Below are positions 42,301 through 54,800 of a stretch of DNA of 64,000 nt, piece after piece. The notes under the pieces are model-generated. The model made no database searches. It was not told the origin of the DNA and worked only from the letters and a program-made list of their open reading frames with translations. The stretch is from positions 682,001 through 746,000 of the forward strand of contig NW_027490237.1 of assembly GCF_050948175.1 (NCBI RefSeq), in the 5' to 3' direction. The first letter of the stretch is position 1. Every line of letters starts with the position of its first letter. The translations under genes were made by a program, and so were the position numbers. Origin of the DNA: Xylocopa sonorina (lineage: Eukaryota; Arthropoda; Insecta; Hymenoptera; Apidae).

Positions 42301-45253
42301 GCATTCCTCGTATACGATTCAAATGAATGTAAACGCGACACTTCCTTGCAAGGAAATAGCGTTTGCAGATGTCTACGTATCATAGCAATAGAGTTCTTAT
42401 GATTCTTAAAACGCGATATCGCATCTCATTTCTATGTTTCATGGTAAGATATAATATGATTTGCGAAGTGTTATGTATTCCTCGTCTACACTTCAAATGA
42501 ATGTAAATGCGACACTTCCTTGCGAAGAAATAGCGTTTGCAGATGTCTAGGTATCGTAGCAATAGAGTTCTTATGATTCTTAAAACGCAATACCGCATCT
42601 CATTTCTATGTTTCATGGTAAGATATAATATGATTTGCGAAGTGTCATGTATTCCTCGTCTACACTTCAAATGAATGTAAATGCGACACTTCTTTGCTAG
42701 GAAATAGCGTCTGCAGATGTCTAGGTATCGTAGCAATAGAGTTCAAATGCTTCTTAAAACGAGATATTGCATCTCATATCTATGTTTCATGATAAGATAT
42801 AATATTCATTGCGAAGTGTTATGCATTCCTCGTATACGATTCAAATGAATGTAAATGCGACACTTCCTTGCAAGGAAATAGCGTTTGCAGATGTCTACGC
42901 ATCGTAGCAATAGAGTTCTTATGATTCTTAAAACGCAATTCCGCATCTCATTTCTATGTTTCATGGTAAGATAAAATATGATTTGCGAAGTGTCATGTAT
43001 TCCACGTCTACACTTCAAATGAATGTAAATGCGTCACTTCTTTGCTAGGAAATAGCGTCTGCAGATGTCTAGGTATCGTAGCAATAGAATTCAAATGCTT
43101 CTTAAAACGAGATATTGCATCTCATATCTATGTTTCATGATAAGATATAATATTCATTGCGAAGTGTTATGCATTCCTCGTATACGATTCAAATGAATGT
43201 AAATGCGACACTTCCTTGCAAGGAAATAGCGTTTGCAGATGTCTAGGTATCGTAGCAATAGAGTTCTTATGATTCTTAAAACGCAATACCGCATCTCATT
43301 TCTATGTTTCATGGTAAGATATAATATGATTTGCGAAGTGTCATGTATTCCTCGTCTACACTTCAAATGAATGTAAATACGACACTTCATTGCTAGGAAA
43401 TAGCGTCTGCAGATGTCTAGGTATCGTAGCAATAGAGTTCAAATGCTTCCTAAAACGAGATATTGCATCCCATATCTATGTTTCATGATAAGATATAATA
43501 TTCATTGCGAAGTGTTATGCATTCCTCGTATACGATTCAAATGAATGTAAATGCGACACTTCCTTGCAAGGAAATAGCGTTTGCAGATGTCTACGTATCA
43601 TAGCAATAGAGTTCTTATGATTCTTAAAACGCGATATCGCAACTCATTTCTATGGTTCATGGTAAGATATAATATGATTTGCGAAGTGTTATGTATTCCT
43701 CGTCTACACTTCAAATGAATGTAAATGCGACACTTCCTTGCAAGGAAATAGCGTTTGCAGATGTCTACCTATCGTAGCAATAGGGTTCTAATGCTTCTTA
43801 AAACGCGATATCGCATCTCATTTCTTTGTTTCATGGTAAGATATAATATGATTTGCGAAGTGTTTTGTATTCCTCGTCTACACTTCAAATGAATGTAAAT
43901 GCGACACTTCCTTGCAAAGAAATAGCGTTTGCAGATGTCTACGTATCATAGCAATAGAGTTCTTATGATTCTTAAAACGCGATATCGCAACTCATTTCTA
44001 TGGTTCATGGTAAGATATAATATGATTTGCGAAGTGTCATGTATTCCACGTCTACACTTCAAATGAATGTAAATGCGTCACATCTTTGCTAGGAAATAGC
44101 GTCTGCAGATGTCTAGGTATCGTAGCAATAGAGTTCAAATGCTTCTTAAAACGAGATATTGCACCTCATATCTATGTTTCATGATAAGATATAATATTCA
44201 TTAGGAAGTGTTATGCATTCCTCGTATACGATTCAAATGAATGTAAATGCGACACTTCCTTGCAAGGAAATAGCGGTTGCAGATGTCTACGTATCGTAGC
44301 AATAGGGTTCTTATGTTTCTTAAAACGCGATATCGCATCTCATTTCTATGTTTCATGGTAAGATATAATATGATTTGCGAAGTGTTATGCATTCCTCGTA
44401 TACGATTCAAATGAATGTAAATGCGACACTTCCTTGCAAGGAAATAGCGTTTGCAGATGTCTACGCATCGTAGCAATAGAGTTCTTATGATTCTTAAAAC
44501 GCAATACCGCATCTCATTTCTATGTTTCATGGTAAGATATAATATGATTTGCGAAGTGTCATGTATTCCACGTCTACACTTCAAATGAATGTAAATGCGT
44601 CACTTCTTTGCTAGGAAATAGCGTCTGCAGATGTCTAGGTATCGTAGCAATAGAGTTCAAATGCTTCTTAAAACGAGATATTGCACCTCATATCTATGTT
44701 TCATGATAAGATATAATATTCATTAGGAAGTGTTATGCATTCCTCGTATACGATTCAAATGAATGTAAATGCGACACTTCCTTGCAAGGAAATAGCGGTT
44801 GCAGATGTCTACGTATCGTAGCAATAGGGTTCTTATGTTTCTTAAAACGCGATATCGCATCTCATTTCTATGTTTCATGGTAAGATATAATATGATTTGC
44901 GAAGTGTTATGTATTCCTCGTCTACACTTCAAATGAATGTAAATGCGACACTTCGTTGCAAAGAAATAGCGTTTGCAGATGTCTACGTATCGTAGCAATA
45001 GATTTCTAATGCTTCTTAAAACGCGATATCGCACCTCATTTCTATGTTTCATGGTAAGATATAATATGATTTGCGAAGTGTCATGTATTCCTCGTCTACA
45101 CTTCAAATGAATGTAATTGCGACACTTCCTCGCTAGGAAATAGCGTTTGCAGATGTCTAGGTATCGTAGCAATAGAGTTCTTATGATTCTTAAAACGCAA
45201 TACCGCATCTCATTTCTATGTTTCATGGTAAGATATAATATGATTTGCGAAGT
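38439..45253 (+). repeat. Dispersed duplication within the array: 38,439-39,686 and 44,006-45,253 (offset 5,567 bp)
   Basis: About 1.25 kb is shared between the two coordinates at an offset of 5,567 bp (32 monomers minus one base). Both copies contain the TCATTAGGAAGTG monomers and the GCGGTTGCAGATG variant. The sequence between them belongs to other duplications, so the block is nested rather than simply tandem. Confidence 0.82.
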
Positions 45254-48200
45254 GTTTTGTATTCCTCGTCTACACTTCAAATGAAAGTAAATGCGACACT
45301 TCGTTGCAAAGAAATAGCGTTTGCAGATGTCTACGTATCGTAGCAATAGATTTCTAATGCTTCTTAAAACGCGATATCGCACCTCATTTCTATGTTTCAT
45401 GGTAAGATATAATATGATTTGCGAAGTGTCATGTATTCCTCGTCTACACTTCAAATGAATGTAATTGCGACACTTCCTTGCTAGGAAATAGCGTCTGCAG
45501 ATGTCTAGGTATCGTAGCAATAGAGTTCAAATGCTTCTTAAAGCGAGATATAGCATCTCATATCTATGTTTCATGATAAGATATAATATTCATTGCGAAG
45601 TGTTATGCATTCCTCGTATACGATTCAAATGAATGTAAACGCGACACTTCCTTGCAAGGAAATAGCGTTTGCAGATGTCTACGTATCATAGCAATAGAGT
45701 TCTTATGATTCTTAAAACGCGATATCGCATCTCATTTCTATGTTTCATGGTAAGATATAATATGATTTGCGAAGTGTTATGTATTCCTCGTCTACACTTC
45801 AAATGAATGTAAATGCGACACTTCCTTGCGAAGAAATAGCGTTTGCAGATGTCTAGGTATCGTAGCAATAGAGTTCTTATGATTCTTAAAACGCAATACC
45901 GCATCTCATTTCTATGTTTCATGGTAAGATATAATATGATTTGCGAAGTGTCATGTATTCCTCGTCTACACTTCAAATGAATGTAAATGCGACACTTCTT
46001 TGCTAGGAAATAGCGTCTGCAGATGTCTAGGTATCGTAGCAATAGAGTTCAAATGCTTCTTAAAACGAGATATTGCATCTCATATCTATGTTTCATGATA
46101 AGATATAATATTCATTGCGAAGTGTTATGCATTCCTCGTATACGATTCAAATGAATGTAAATGCGACACTTCCTTGCAAGGAAATAGCGTTTGCAGATGT
46201 CTACGCATCGTAGCAATAGAGTTCTTATGATTCTTAAAACGCAATTCCGCATCTCATTTCTATGTTTCATGGTAAGATAAAATATGATTTGCGAAGTGTC
46301 ATGTATTCCACGTCTACACTTCAAATGAATGTAAATGCGTCACTTCTTTGCTAGGAAATAGCGTCTGCAGATGTCTAGGTATCGTAGCAATAGAATTCAA
46401 ATGCTTCTTAAAACGAGATATTGCATCTCATATCTATGTTTCATGATAAGATATAATATTCATTGCGAAGTGTTATGCATTCCTCGTATACGATTCAAAT
46501 GAATGTAAATGCGACACTTCCTTGCAAGGAAATAGCGTTTGCAGATGTCTAGGTATCGTAGCAATAGAGTTCTTATGATTCTTAAAACGCAATACCGCAT
46601 CTCATTTCTATGTTTCATGGTAAGATATAATATGATTTGCGAAGTGTCATGTATTCCTCGTCTACACTTCAAATGAATGTAAATACGACACTTCATTGCT
46701 AGGAAATAGCGTCTGCAGATGTCTAGGTATCGTAGCAATAGAGTTCAAATGCTTCCTAAAACGAGATATTGCATCCCATATCTATGTTTCATGATAAGAT
46801 ATAATATTCATTGCGAAGTGTTATGCATTCCTCGTATACGATTCAAATGAATGTAAATGCGACACTTCCTTGCAAGGAAATAGCGTTTGCAGATGTCTAC
46901 GTATCATAGCAATAGAGTTCTTATGATTCTTAAAACGCGATATCGCAACTCATTTCTATGGTTCATGGTAAGATATAATATGATTTGCGAAGTGTTATGT
47001 ATTCCTCGTCTACACTTCAAATGAATGTAAATGCGACACTTCCTTGCAAGGAAATAGCGTTTGCAGATGTCTACCTATCGTAGCAATAGGGTTCTAATGC
47101 TTCTTTAAACGCGATATCGCATCTCATTTCTTTGTTTCATGGTAAGATATAATATGATTTGCGAAGTGTTTTGTATTCCTCGTCTACACTTCAAATGAAT
47201 GTAAATGCGACACTTCCTTGCAAAGAAATAGCGTTTGCAGATGTCTACGTATCATAGCAATAGAGTTCTTATGATTCTTAAAACGCGATATCGCAACTCA
47301 TTTCTATGGTTCATGGTAAGATATAATATGATTTGCGAAGTGTTATGTATTCCTCGTCTACACTTCAAATGAAAGTAAATGCGACACTTCCTTGCAAGGA
47401 AATAGCGTCTGTAGATGTCTAGGTATCGTAGCAATAGAGTTCAAATGCTTCCTAAAACGAGATATTGCATCTCATATCTATGTTTCATGATAAGATATAA
47501 TATTCATTGCAAAGTGTTATGCATTCCTCGTATACGATTCAAATGAATGTAAATGCGACACTTCCTTGCAAGGAAATAGCGTTTGCAGATGTCTACGTAT
47601 CATAGCAATAGAGTTCTTATGATTCTTAAAACGCGATATCGCAACTCATTTCTATGGTTCATGGTAAGATATAATATGATTTGCGAAGTGTTATGTATTC
47701 CTCGTCTACACTTCAAATGAAAGTAAATGCGACACTTCCTTGCAAGGAAATAGCGTTTCCAGATGTCTACGTATCGTAGCAATGGAGTTGTTATAATTCA
47801 TAAAACGCGGTATCGATCTCAATTCTATATTTCATGGTAAGATATAATATGATTTGCGAAGTGTTGTGGATTCCTCGCCTACACTTCAAATGAATGTAAG
47901 TGCGACACTTCCTTGCAAAGAAATAGCGTTTGCAGATGTCTACGTATCGTAGCAATAGAGTTTTTATGATTCTTAAAACGCGATATCGCATCTCATTTCA
48001 ATGTTTCATGGTAAGATATAATATGATATGCGAAGTGTTATGTATTCCTCGTCTACACTTCAAAGGAATGTAAATGCGACACTTCCTTGCTAGGAAATAG
48101 CGTCTGCAGAAGTCTCGGTATCGTAGCGATAGAGTTCTAATGCTTCTTAAAACGCGATATCGCATCTCATTTCTATGTTTCATGGTAAGATATAATATGA

Positions 48201-48259
48201 TTTGCGAAGTGTTATGTATTCCTCGTCTACACTTCAAATGAATGTAAATGCGACACTTC
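39576..48259 (+). repeat. Nested near-identical blocks, offsets 2,957, 3,306 and 6,263 bp
   Basis: Three overlapping relationships are visible: 39,576-41,078 matches 42,533-44,035 (offset 2,957); about 42,001-44,037 matches 45,307-47,343 (offset 3,306, exactly 19 monomers); and 39,576-41,996 matches 45,839-48,259 (offset 6,263, about 2.4 kb). The last pair shares a rare monomer with GCGGTATCGATCTCAATTC (41,545 and 47,808), whose one-base deletion explains why 2,957 and 6,263 fall one short of a multiple of 174. Only isolated substitutions separate the copies, for example CTTCTTTAAACG versus CTTCTTAAAACG. Confidence 0.85.
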
Positions 48260-49049
48260 CTTGCAAGGAAATAGCGTTTGCAGATGTCTACGTATCGTAG
48301 CAATGGAGTTCTTATGATTCTTAAAACGCTATATCGATCTCAATTCTATGTTTCATGGTAAGATATAATATGATTTGCGAAGTGTTATGTATTCCTCGTC
48401 TACACTTCAAATGAATATAAATGCGACACTTCCTTGCAAGGAAAAACCGTTTGCAGATGTCTACGTATCGTAGCAATAGATTTCTAATGCTTCTTAAAAC
48501 GCGATATCGCATCTCATTTCTATGTTTCATGGTAAGATATAATATGATTTGCGAAGTGTTATGTATTCCTCGTCTACAGTTCAAATGAATGCAAATGCGA
48601 CACTTCCTTGCAAGGAAATAGCGTTTGCAGACGTCTACCTATCGTAGCAATAGGGTTCTAATGCTTCTTAAAACGCGATATCGCATCTCATTTCTATGTT
48701 TCATGGTAGGATATGATATTCATTCCGAAGTGTTATGCATTCCTCGTATACGATTCAAATGAATGTAAATGCGACACTTCCTTGCAAGGAAATAGCGTTT
48801 GCAGATGTCTACGTATCGTAACAATAGATTTCTAATGCTTCTTAAAACGCGATATCGCATCTCATTTCTATGTTTCATAATAAGATATAATATGATTTGC
48901 GAAGAGTTATGTATTCCTCGTCTACACTTCAAATGAATACAAATGCGACACTTCCTTGCTAGGGAATAGCGTTTCCAGATGTCTACGTATCGTAGCGATA
49001 GAGTTCTAATGCTTCTTAAACGCGATATCGCATCTCATTTCAGTATTTC

Positions 49050-50145
49050 ATGATAAGAAATAATATTCATAGTGAAGTGTTATGTACATCTTGTCTACAC
49101 TTCAAAAGAATGTAAATGCCACACATCTTTGGTTGAAAATGCGTTTCCAGATATCAATGAAACGAAGCAATAGTGTTCTAATGCTTCTTGAAACGCGATA
49201 TCGCATCTCCTTTCTATGTTTCATGATTAGATGTAATATTCATCGCGAATTGTTATGTATACCTCGTCTACACTTCAGACGAATGTAAATGTCACACGGC
49301 CTTGCTAGGAAATAGCGTTTCCAGATGTCTACGTGTCGAAGCAATAGAGTTCTAATGCTTCTTCAGACGCGATATCGCATCTCAATTCTATGTTTCATGA
49401 TAAAATATAATATTCATTGCGAAGTGTTATGTATACCTTGTCCACACTACTAAGGAATGTAAATTCCCCACTTCCTTGCTAGGAAATGCGCTTCGACATG
49501 TCTACGTATCGAAGCAATAGAGTTCTAACGCTTCTTAAAACGCGATGTCGCATTTCATTTCTATGTTTCATGATAAGATATAATTTTCATCGCGAAGTGT
49601 TGTGTATTCCACGTCTACACTTCAAATGAATGTAAATGTCACACTTCCTTGCTAGGAAATAGCGTTTCCAGATGCCTACGTATCGGAGCAGTAGAGTTTT
49701 AATTCTTTCTAAAACGCGATATCGGATCTCAATTCTATGTTTCATAATATGATATAATATTCATTGCGAAGTGTTATGTATACCTCGCCTGCACTGCAAA
49801 AGAAAGTAAATGCCACACTTCCTAGCTAAGAAATGCGTTTCTAGATGTCTACGTATCGATGCAATGGAGTTCTAATGCCTCGTAAAACGCGAAATCGCAT
49901 CGCACTCCTATGTTTCATGATAAGATATATTATTCATTGCGAAGTGTCATGTGTACATCGTCTACACTTCAAAGGAATGTAAATGCCACACTTCCTTGGT
50001 AGGAAATGCGTTTCCAGATGTCTACATATGGAAGCAATGGAGTTCTAATGCTTCTTAAAACGCGATATCGGATCGCAGTTCTATGTTTCATGGTAAGATA
50101 TAATATTCATTGCAAAGTGTTGCGTATACCACGTCTGCACTTCAA
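49050..50145 (+). repeat. Degenerate edge of the main satellite array
   Basis: From about 49,050 the monomers keep the ~174-bp period but diverge sharply from the core. They read CATGATAAGA and ATATTCAT instead of CATGGTAAGA and ATATGATTTG, TGTAAATGCCACAC instead of TGTAAATGCGACAC, and mostly CGAAGCAAT instead of CGTAGCAAT (for example 49,331 and 49,506). No high-identity duplication was seen. Divergent, unhomogenised copies at an array margin are usual for satellites. The last recognisable satellite bases are CACTTCAAAAGAA near 50,145. Confidence 0.85.
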
Positions 50146-51387
50146 AAGAAGTTGAATCCACAATGCGGTCATATAGATACAGAAACGGCAAAAATTCCAA
50201 ACAATAATTTAAAAAATTCAAAAAGGGGGGAGTGAAAATCCATCTCCTTTACGATGATAAGGAACAAGTCTGCCTCATGCACTACAATATCCCAAACAGC
50301 CAGCGATTGGCACGCCAATGACAATGGATGGAACGAACTCCGTGTCAGAACTGTGCTAACAAAGTGCTCCTACTCAGCTTTCGAAATGGCATACTGTAGT
50401 ACTGGGGCGGCATTCGTATCACGGCACTATTAAAGCACCGAGATATAGCACACGGGCTACACGGCCGTGACAATGACACTATCAGCTCACCATAGCTACA
50501 CGGTTGGTTGTGGCATAGTCTGACATTTACTAATGGGGAAGCTGTTTCCATAAAAATTATAAGCAAATATGAAAAATGACTAAACTGTGCAATTTATTTA
50601 TTTTGATTCCAATATAGATACACCGGCACAACACAAAGATATAAGAATTCGATTTTATTATTTCTATAAACTAGCTCGATAGGGCGATTTTTTCCATAAA
50701 GTCGATAATTACTTTGTCATAAAAATATATACACTTATTTTATATATATTTTCTTCAATTTATTGTTACAAATTCATGCAATTGAGGGTTACATTAAATA
50801 CGATGACAGCATGTTATTTCAAAAATTACACAAGGCGAAGTTAGGGATGCAACAGCATGAATTTTATTTTATAAGTAATATTTTTCTTATAAATACTATT
50901 TTTAGTCTATGATGGATTGAAAGAAATATATACGACTCGCTCAATAACTATAAATATAGGAAAACGACCATCAAAATGTCTATCAATACTCATATGCTGA
51001 ACATCTACTGACATCTAACGGTTCTAATTTGTATGAAAGCACAGGTTCCCCATTGCCAAATGTGATCCTGCGTCATTGCTGAGGAGATTCATGAATGGAG
51101 CGATGATACGCGTGTCACCATGGTGCTGGTTCTGCGCGATTCGCTTGTCTAGAACGTGCTGGTAACACGTTCTGGCATTTTAGTCAACGAATCCGGTCAC
51201 AGATGACTACGAATCAGTTGACAATCCTCGGAAGTGGCAATATAGTGCCGGCATGGTGTCGCTACCATCTTGCCGTTTGTTATTTGGGATGCTTTTAGTG
51301 CATTATTCGGAATTGAATTCGAACACATAGCTACTTAATCGCAAATTTGTATGTACTGTGACGTGGTGAAGTCACAAGGCTCGCTCA

Positions 51388-51402
51388 CCCCCCCCCCCCC
51401 CC
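51388..51402. repeat. Poly-C tract, 15 bases
   Basis: Fifteen consecutive C residues lie in the spacer, preceded by GGCTCGCTCA. The length may be unreliable, as homopolymers of this size are commonly miscounted by sequencers. The complementary strand is a G15 run. Confidence 0.9.
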
Positions 51403-51510
51403 TGCTTCGGTTAGACTAGCTCGCAGATCACAACCCATGCGAGAAGCGCGACACGGACCATCGCGATAGCTGTATTTGAGAGGAGCGTGAAATACAGGAT
51501 GGTAGAACCT

Positions 51511-51527
51511 CCCCCCCCCCCCCCCCC
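51511..51527. repeat. Poly-C tract, 17 bases
   Basis: Seventeen consecutive C residues lie 108 bp after the end of the first poly-C tract, preceded by GGTAGAACCT. Same-strand poly-C tracts this close together are the only simple-sequence feature in the spacer. Confidence 0.9.
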
Positions 51528-51814
51528 GTTCGTTTCTCTCTCACCGTTCAACGGATTAGACTGGCGAGCTGATGGAAGAAGCGACCCATAAGACGCCTCT
51601 TCGGCGGATAATAAGACCGCAGGTTCGCGGAAGGGCTGTGCGCCGAGGTAGCGTGACGGGCTCGATGGTGGAGGAGTCGGGAAGTGAGCAAGAAGAGACC
51701 CTGAAGCCCGAAGGATAGGATCGAGAGCTCTGCAACGATAAGACTGCTGCCATAGTCCATGGAGACAAACAGGATGGTTCTCGGGTGTGAGAAGTACCTC
51801 TACCCCTCCCCCAT

Positions 51815-54800
51815 TAGAACTCTATTGCTTCGCTACGTAGACATCTGGAAACGCTATTCCCTAGCAAGGAAGTGTTGCATTTACATTTTTTTGACGTGTA
51901 GACGAGAATACATGACACTTCGCAATGAATATTATATCTTATCATGAAAAATACAAATGAGATGCGATATCGCGTTCTAAGAAGCATTAGAACTTTATTG
52001 CTTCGATAGGGAGACATTCGGAAACGCTATTTCTTAGCCAGGATGTGTGGCATTTACATTCTTTTGAAGTGTAGACGAGGTATACATGACACTTCGCAAT
52101 GAAGATTATATCTTACCATGAAACATAGAAATGAGATGCGATATCGCGTATTGAGAAGCATTAGATATCTATTGCTACGATACGAAGACATCTGCAAGCG
52201 CTATTTCCAAGCAAGGAGGTGTCGCATTTACATTCTTTTGAAGTGAATACGAGGTATACATATCACTCCACAATGCATATTATATCTTATCATGAAACAT
52301 AGAAATGACTACGAATATAACATTATAACTCTATTGCTACGATACGTAGACATCTGCAAACGCGATTTCCTAGCAAGGAAGTGTCGCATTTACATTCTTT
52401 TGAAGTGAATGCGAGGTATACATAACATTGTACAATGAATAATACATCTTATCATGAAACATAGATATGAGATGCGATATCCCGTTTTAAGAAGCATGAG
52501 AACTCTATTGCTTCGATACGTAGCCATCTGCAAGCGGTATTTCCCAGCAAGGAAGTGTTGCATTTACATTCTTTTGATGTGTAGACGAAGGTACATGACA
52601 CTTCGCAATGTAAGTTATATCTTATCGTGAAACGCAGAAGTGAGATGCGATATCGCGTTTTAAGAAGCATTAGAACTCTATTGCTTCGATACGTAGTCAT
52701 CTGCAAACGTTAATTCCTAGCATGGAAGTGTCGCATTTACATTATTTCGGAGCGAATACGAGGTATACATAGCACTTCGCAATGTATATTATATCTTATC
52801 ATGAAACATAGATATGGGATACGATATCCCGTCTTAAAAAGCATGAGAACTCTAATGCTACGATACATAGACATCTGCAAACACTATTTCCGGGCAAGGA
52901 AATGTCGCGTCTACATTCTTTTGAAGTGAATACGAGGTTTTCATAACACTCCACGATGAAAATTATATCGTATCATGAAACATAGAAATGTGATGTAATA
53001 TGGCGATTTAAGAAGCATTAGAACTCCATTGCTTCGATACGTAGACATCTGCAAACGCTACTTCCTAGCAAGGAAGTGTCGCATTTACATTCTTTTGAAA
53101 GGAATACGAGGTATACATGACACTTCGCAATGAATATTATATCTAATCATGAAACGTAGAAATGTGATGAGATATAACGATTTAGGAAGCATTAGAACAC
53201 TATTGCTTCGATCCGTGGACATCTGCAAACGCTATTTCCTGGCAAGGAAGTGTCGCGTTTACATTCTTTTGAAGTGAATACGAGGTATACATAACACTCC
53301 ACAATGAAAATTATATCTTATCATGAAACATAGAATTGAGATGTAATATGGCGATTTAAGAAGCATTAGAACACTATCGCTTCGATACGTAGATATCTGC
53401 AAACGCTACTTCCTAACAAGGAAGTGTCGCATTTACATTCTTTCGAAAGGAATACGAGGCATACATGACACTTCGCAATGAATATTATATCTTATCATGA
53501 AACATAGGAATGAGATGCGATATGACGAGTTAAGAAGCATTAGAATTCTATTGCTTCGATACGTAGACATCTGCAAACGCTATTTCCTAGCAAGGAAGTG
53601 TCGCATGTACATTCAATTGAAGTGAATGCGATCTATACATGGCACTTCGCAATGAATATTATATATTATCATGAAACATATATATGAGATGCGATATGGC
53701 GATTTAAGAAGCATTAGAAATCCATTGCTTCGATACGTAGACATTTGCAAACGCTATTTGCAAGCAAGGAAGAGTCGTATTTACATACTTTTGAAGTGAA
53801 TACGAGGTATACATAACGCTCCACAATGATTATTACATATTATCATGAAACTTAGTAATGAGTAGCGATATCGCGTTTAGAGAAGCATTAGAACCCTAAT
53901 GCTACGATACGTAGACATCTGCAAACGCTATTTCCGGGCAAGGAAGTGTCGCGTCTACATTCTTTTGAAGTGAATACGAGGCTTTCATAACACTCCACGA
54001 TGAAAATTATATCGTATCATGAAACATAGAAATGAGATGTAATATGGCGATGTAAGAAGCATTAGAACTCCATTGCTTCGATACGTAGACATCTGCAAAC
54101 GCTACTTCCTAGCAAGGGAGTGTCGCATTTACATTCCTTTGAAAGGCATACGAAGTATAAATGACACTTCGCAATGAATATTATATCTTATCATGAAACA
54201 GAAATGTGATGCGATATGGCGATTTATGAAGCATTAGATGTCTATTTCCTCGATACGTAGACATCTGCAAACGCTATTTCCTAGCAAGGAAATGCCGCAT
54301 TTACATTCATTTGAAGTGTATGCGAGGTATACATAAAACTTCGCAATGAATATTATATATTATCATGAAACATAGAAATGAGAAGCGATATCGCGTTTTG
54401 AGAAGCATTGGATCTCTAATCCCACGATACGTAGACATCTGCAAACGCTATTTTCTAGCAAGGAAGTGTCGCATTTACATTCATTTGAAGTGTATGCGAG
54501 GTACACATGACACTTTGCAGTGAATATTAAATATTATCATGAAACATAGGAACGAGATGCGATATCGCGAATTAACAAGCATTACAACTCTATTGCTTCG
54601 ATACGTAGACATCTGCAAACGCTATTTCCTAGCAAAGAAGTGTCGCATTTACGTTCATTTGAAGTGTATGCGAGGTATACATGGCACTTCGCAGTGAATA
54701 TTATATATTATCATGAAACATATAAATGAGATGCGATATCGCGAATTAACAAGTTTAGAACCCTATTTCCTCGATACGTAGACATCTGCAAACGCTATTT

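Larger units (their letters stand above)
1..50145 (+). repeat. 174-bp satellite DNA, main tandem array (forward orientation)
   Basis: The stretch is a continuous head-to-tail array with a 174-bp period. The landmark CAAATGAATG recurs at 71, 245, 419 and 593, each step 174 bp, and continues to about 50,145, giving about 288 copies. A typical monomer runs through CGAAGTGTTATGTATTCCTC, CTACACTTCAAATGAATG, ACTTCCTTGCAAGGAAAT, AGCGTTTGCAGATGTCTACG, TATCGTAGCAATAG, AACGCGATATCGC and ATGTTTCATGGTAAGATATA. Monomers differ mainly by substitutions, and indels are rare outside 31.9-35.2 kb. Long nearly identical multi-monomer blocks show recent unequal exchange or amplification. The period is close to nucleosome spacing, as for many centromeric satellites, but location is inferred. 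No unrelated insertion was seen in these 50 kb. The window opens inside the array, so its left end is unknown. Confidence 0.98.
50146..51814. other. Non-satellite spacer between the two oppositely oriented arrays
   Basis: This 1.67-kb stretch shows no satellite monomer. The left and middle parts (about 50,560-51,010) are AT-rich, with runs such as TTTATATATATTTTC near 50,740. The right part from about 51,360 is GC-richer and holds two poly-C tracts. Open frames here are short (up to about 73 codons), overlap on both strands and resemble nothing I know, so I call no gene. It could be unique DNA at an inversion breakpoint or part of an unrecognised mobile element; I found no terminal repeats or target-site duplication. 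Confidence 0.75.

Noticed and set aside
1..50145. CRISPR array
   Set aside because: The repeated units are contiguous 174-bp monomers with no spacers of unrelated sequence, in a eukaryotic context with a BEL/Pao element.
50345..51768. Short minus-strand open frames of about 70 codons in the spacer
   Set aside because: They are short, overlap in different frames (51,548-51,768), lack recognisable motifs and have no supporting signals.
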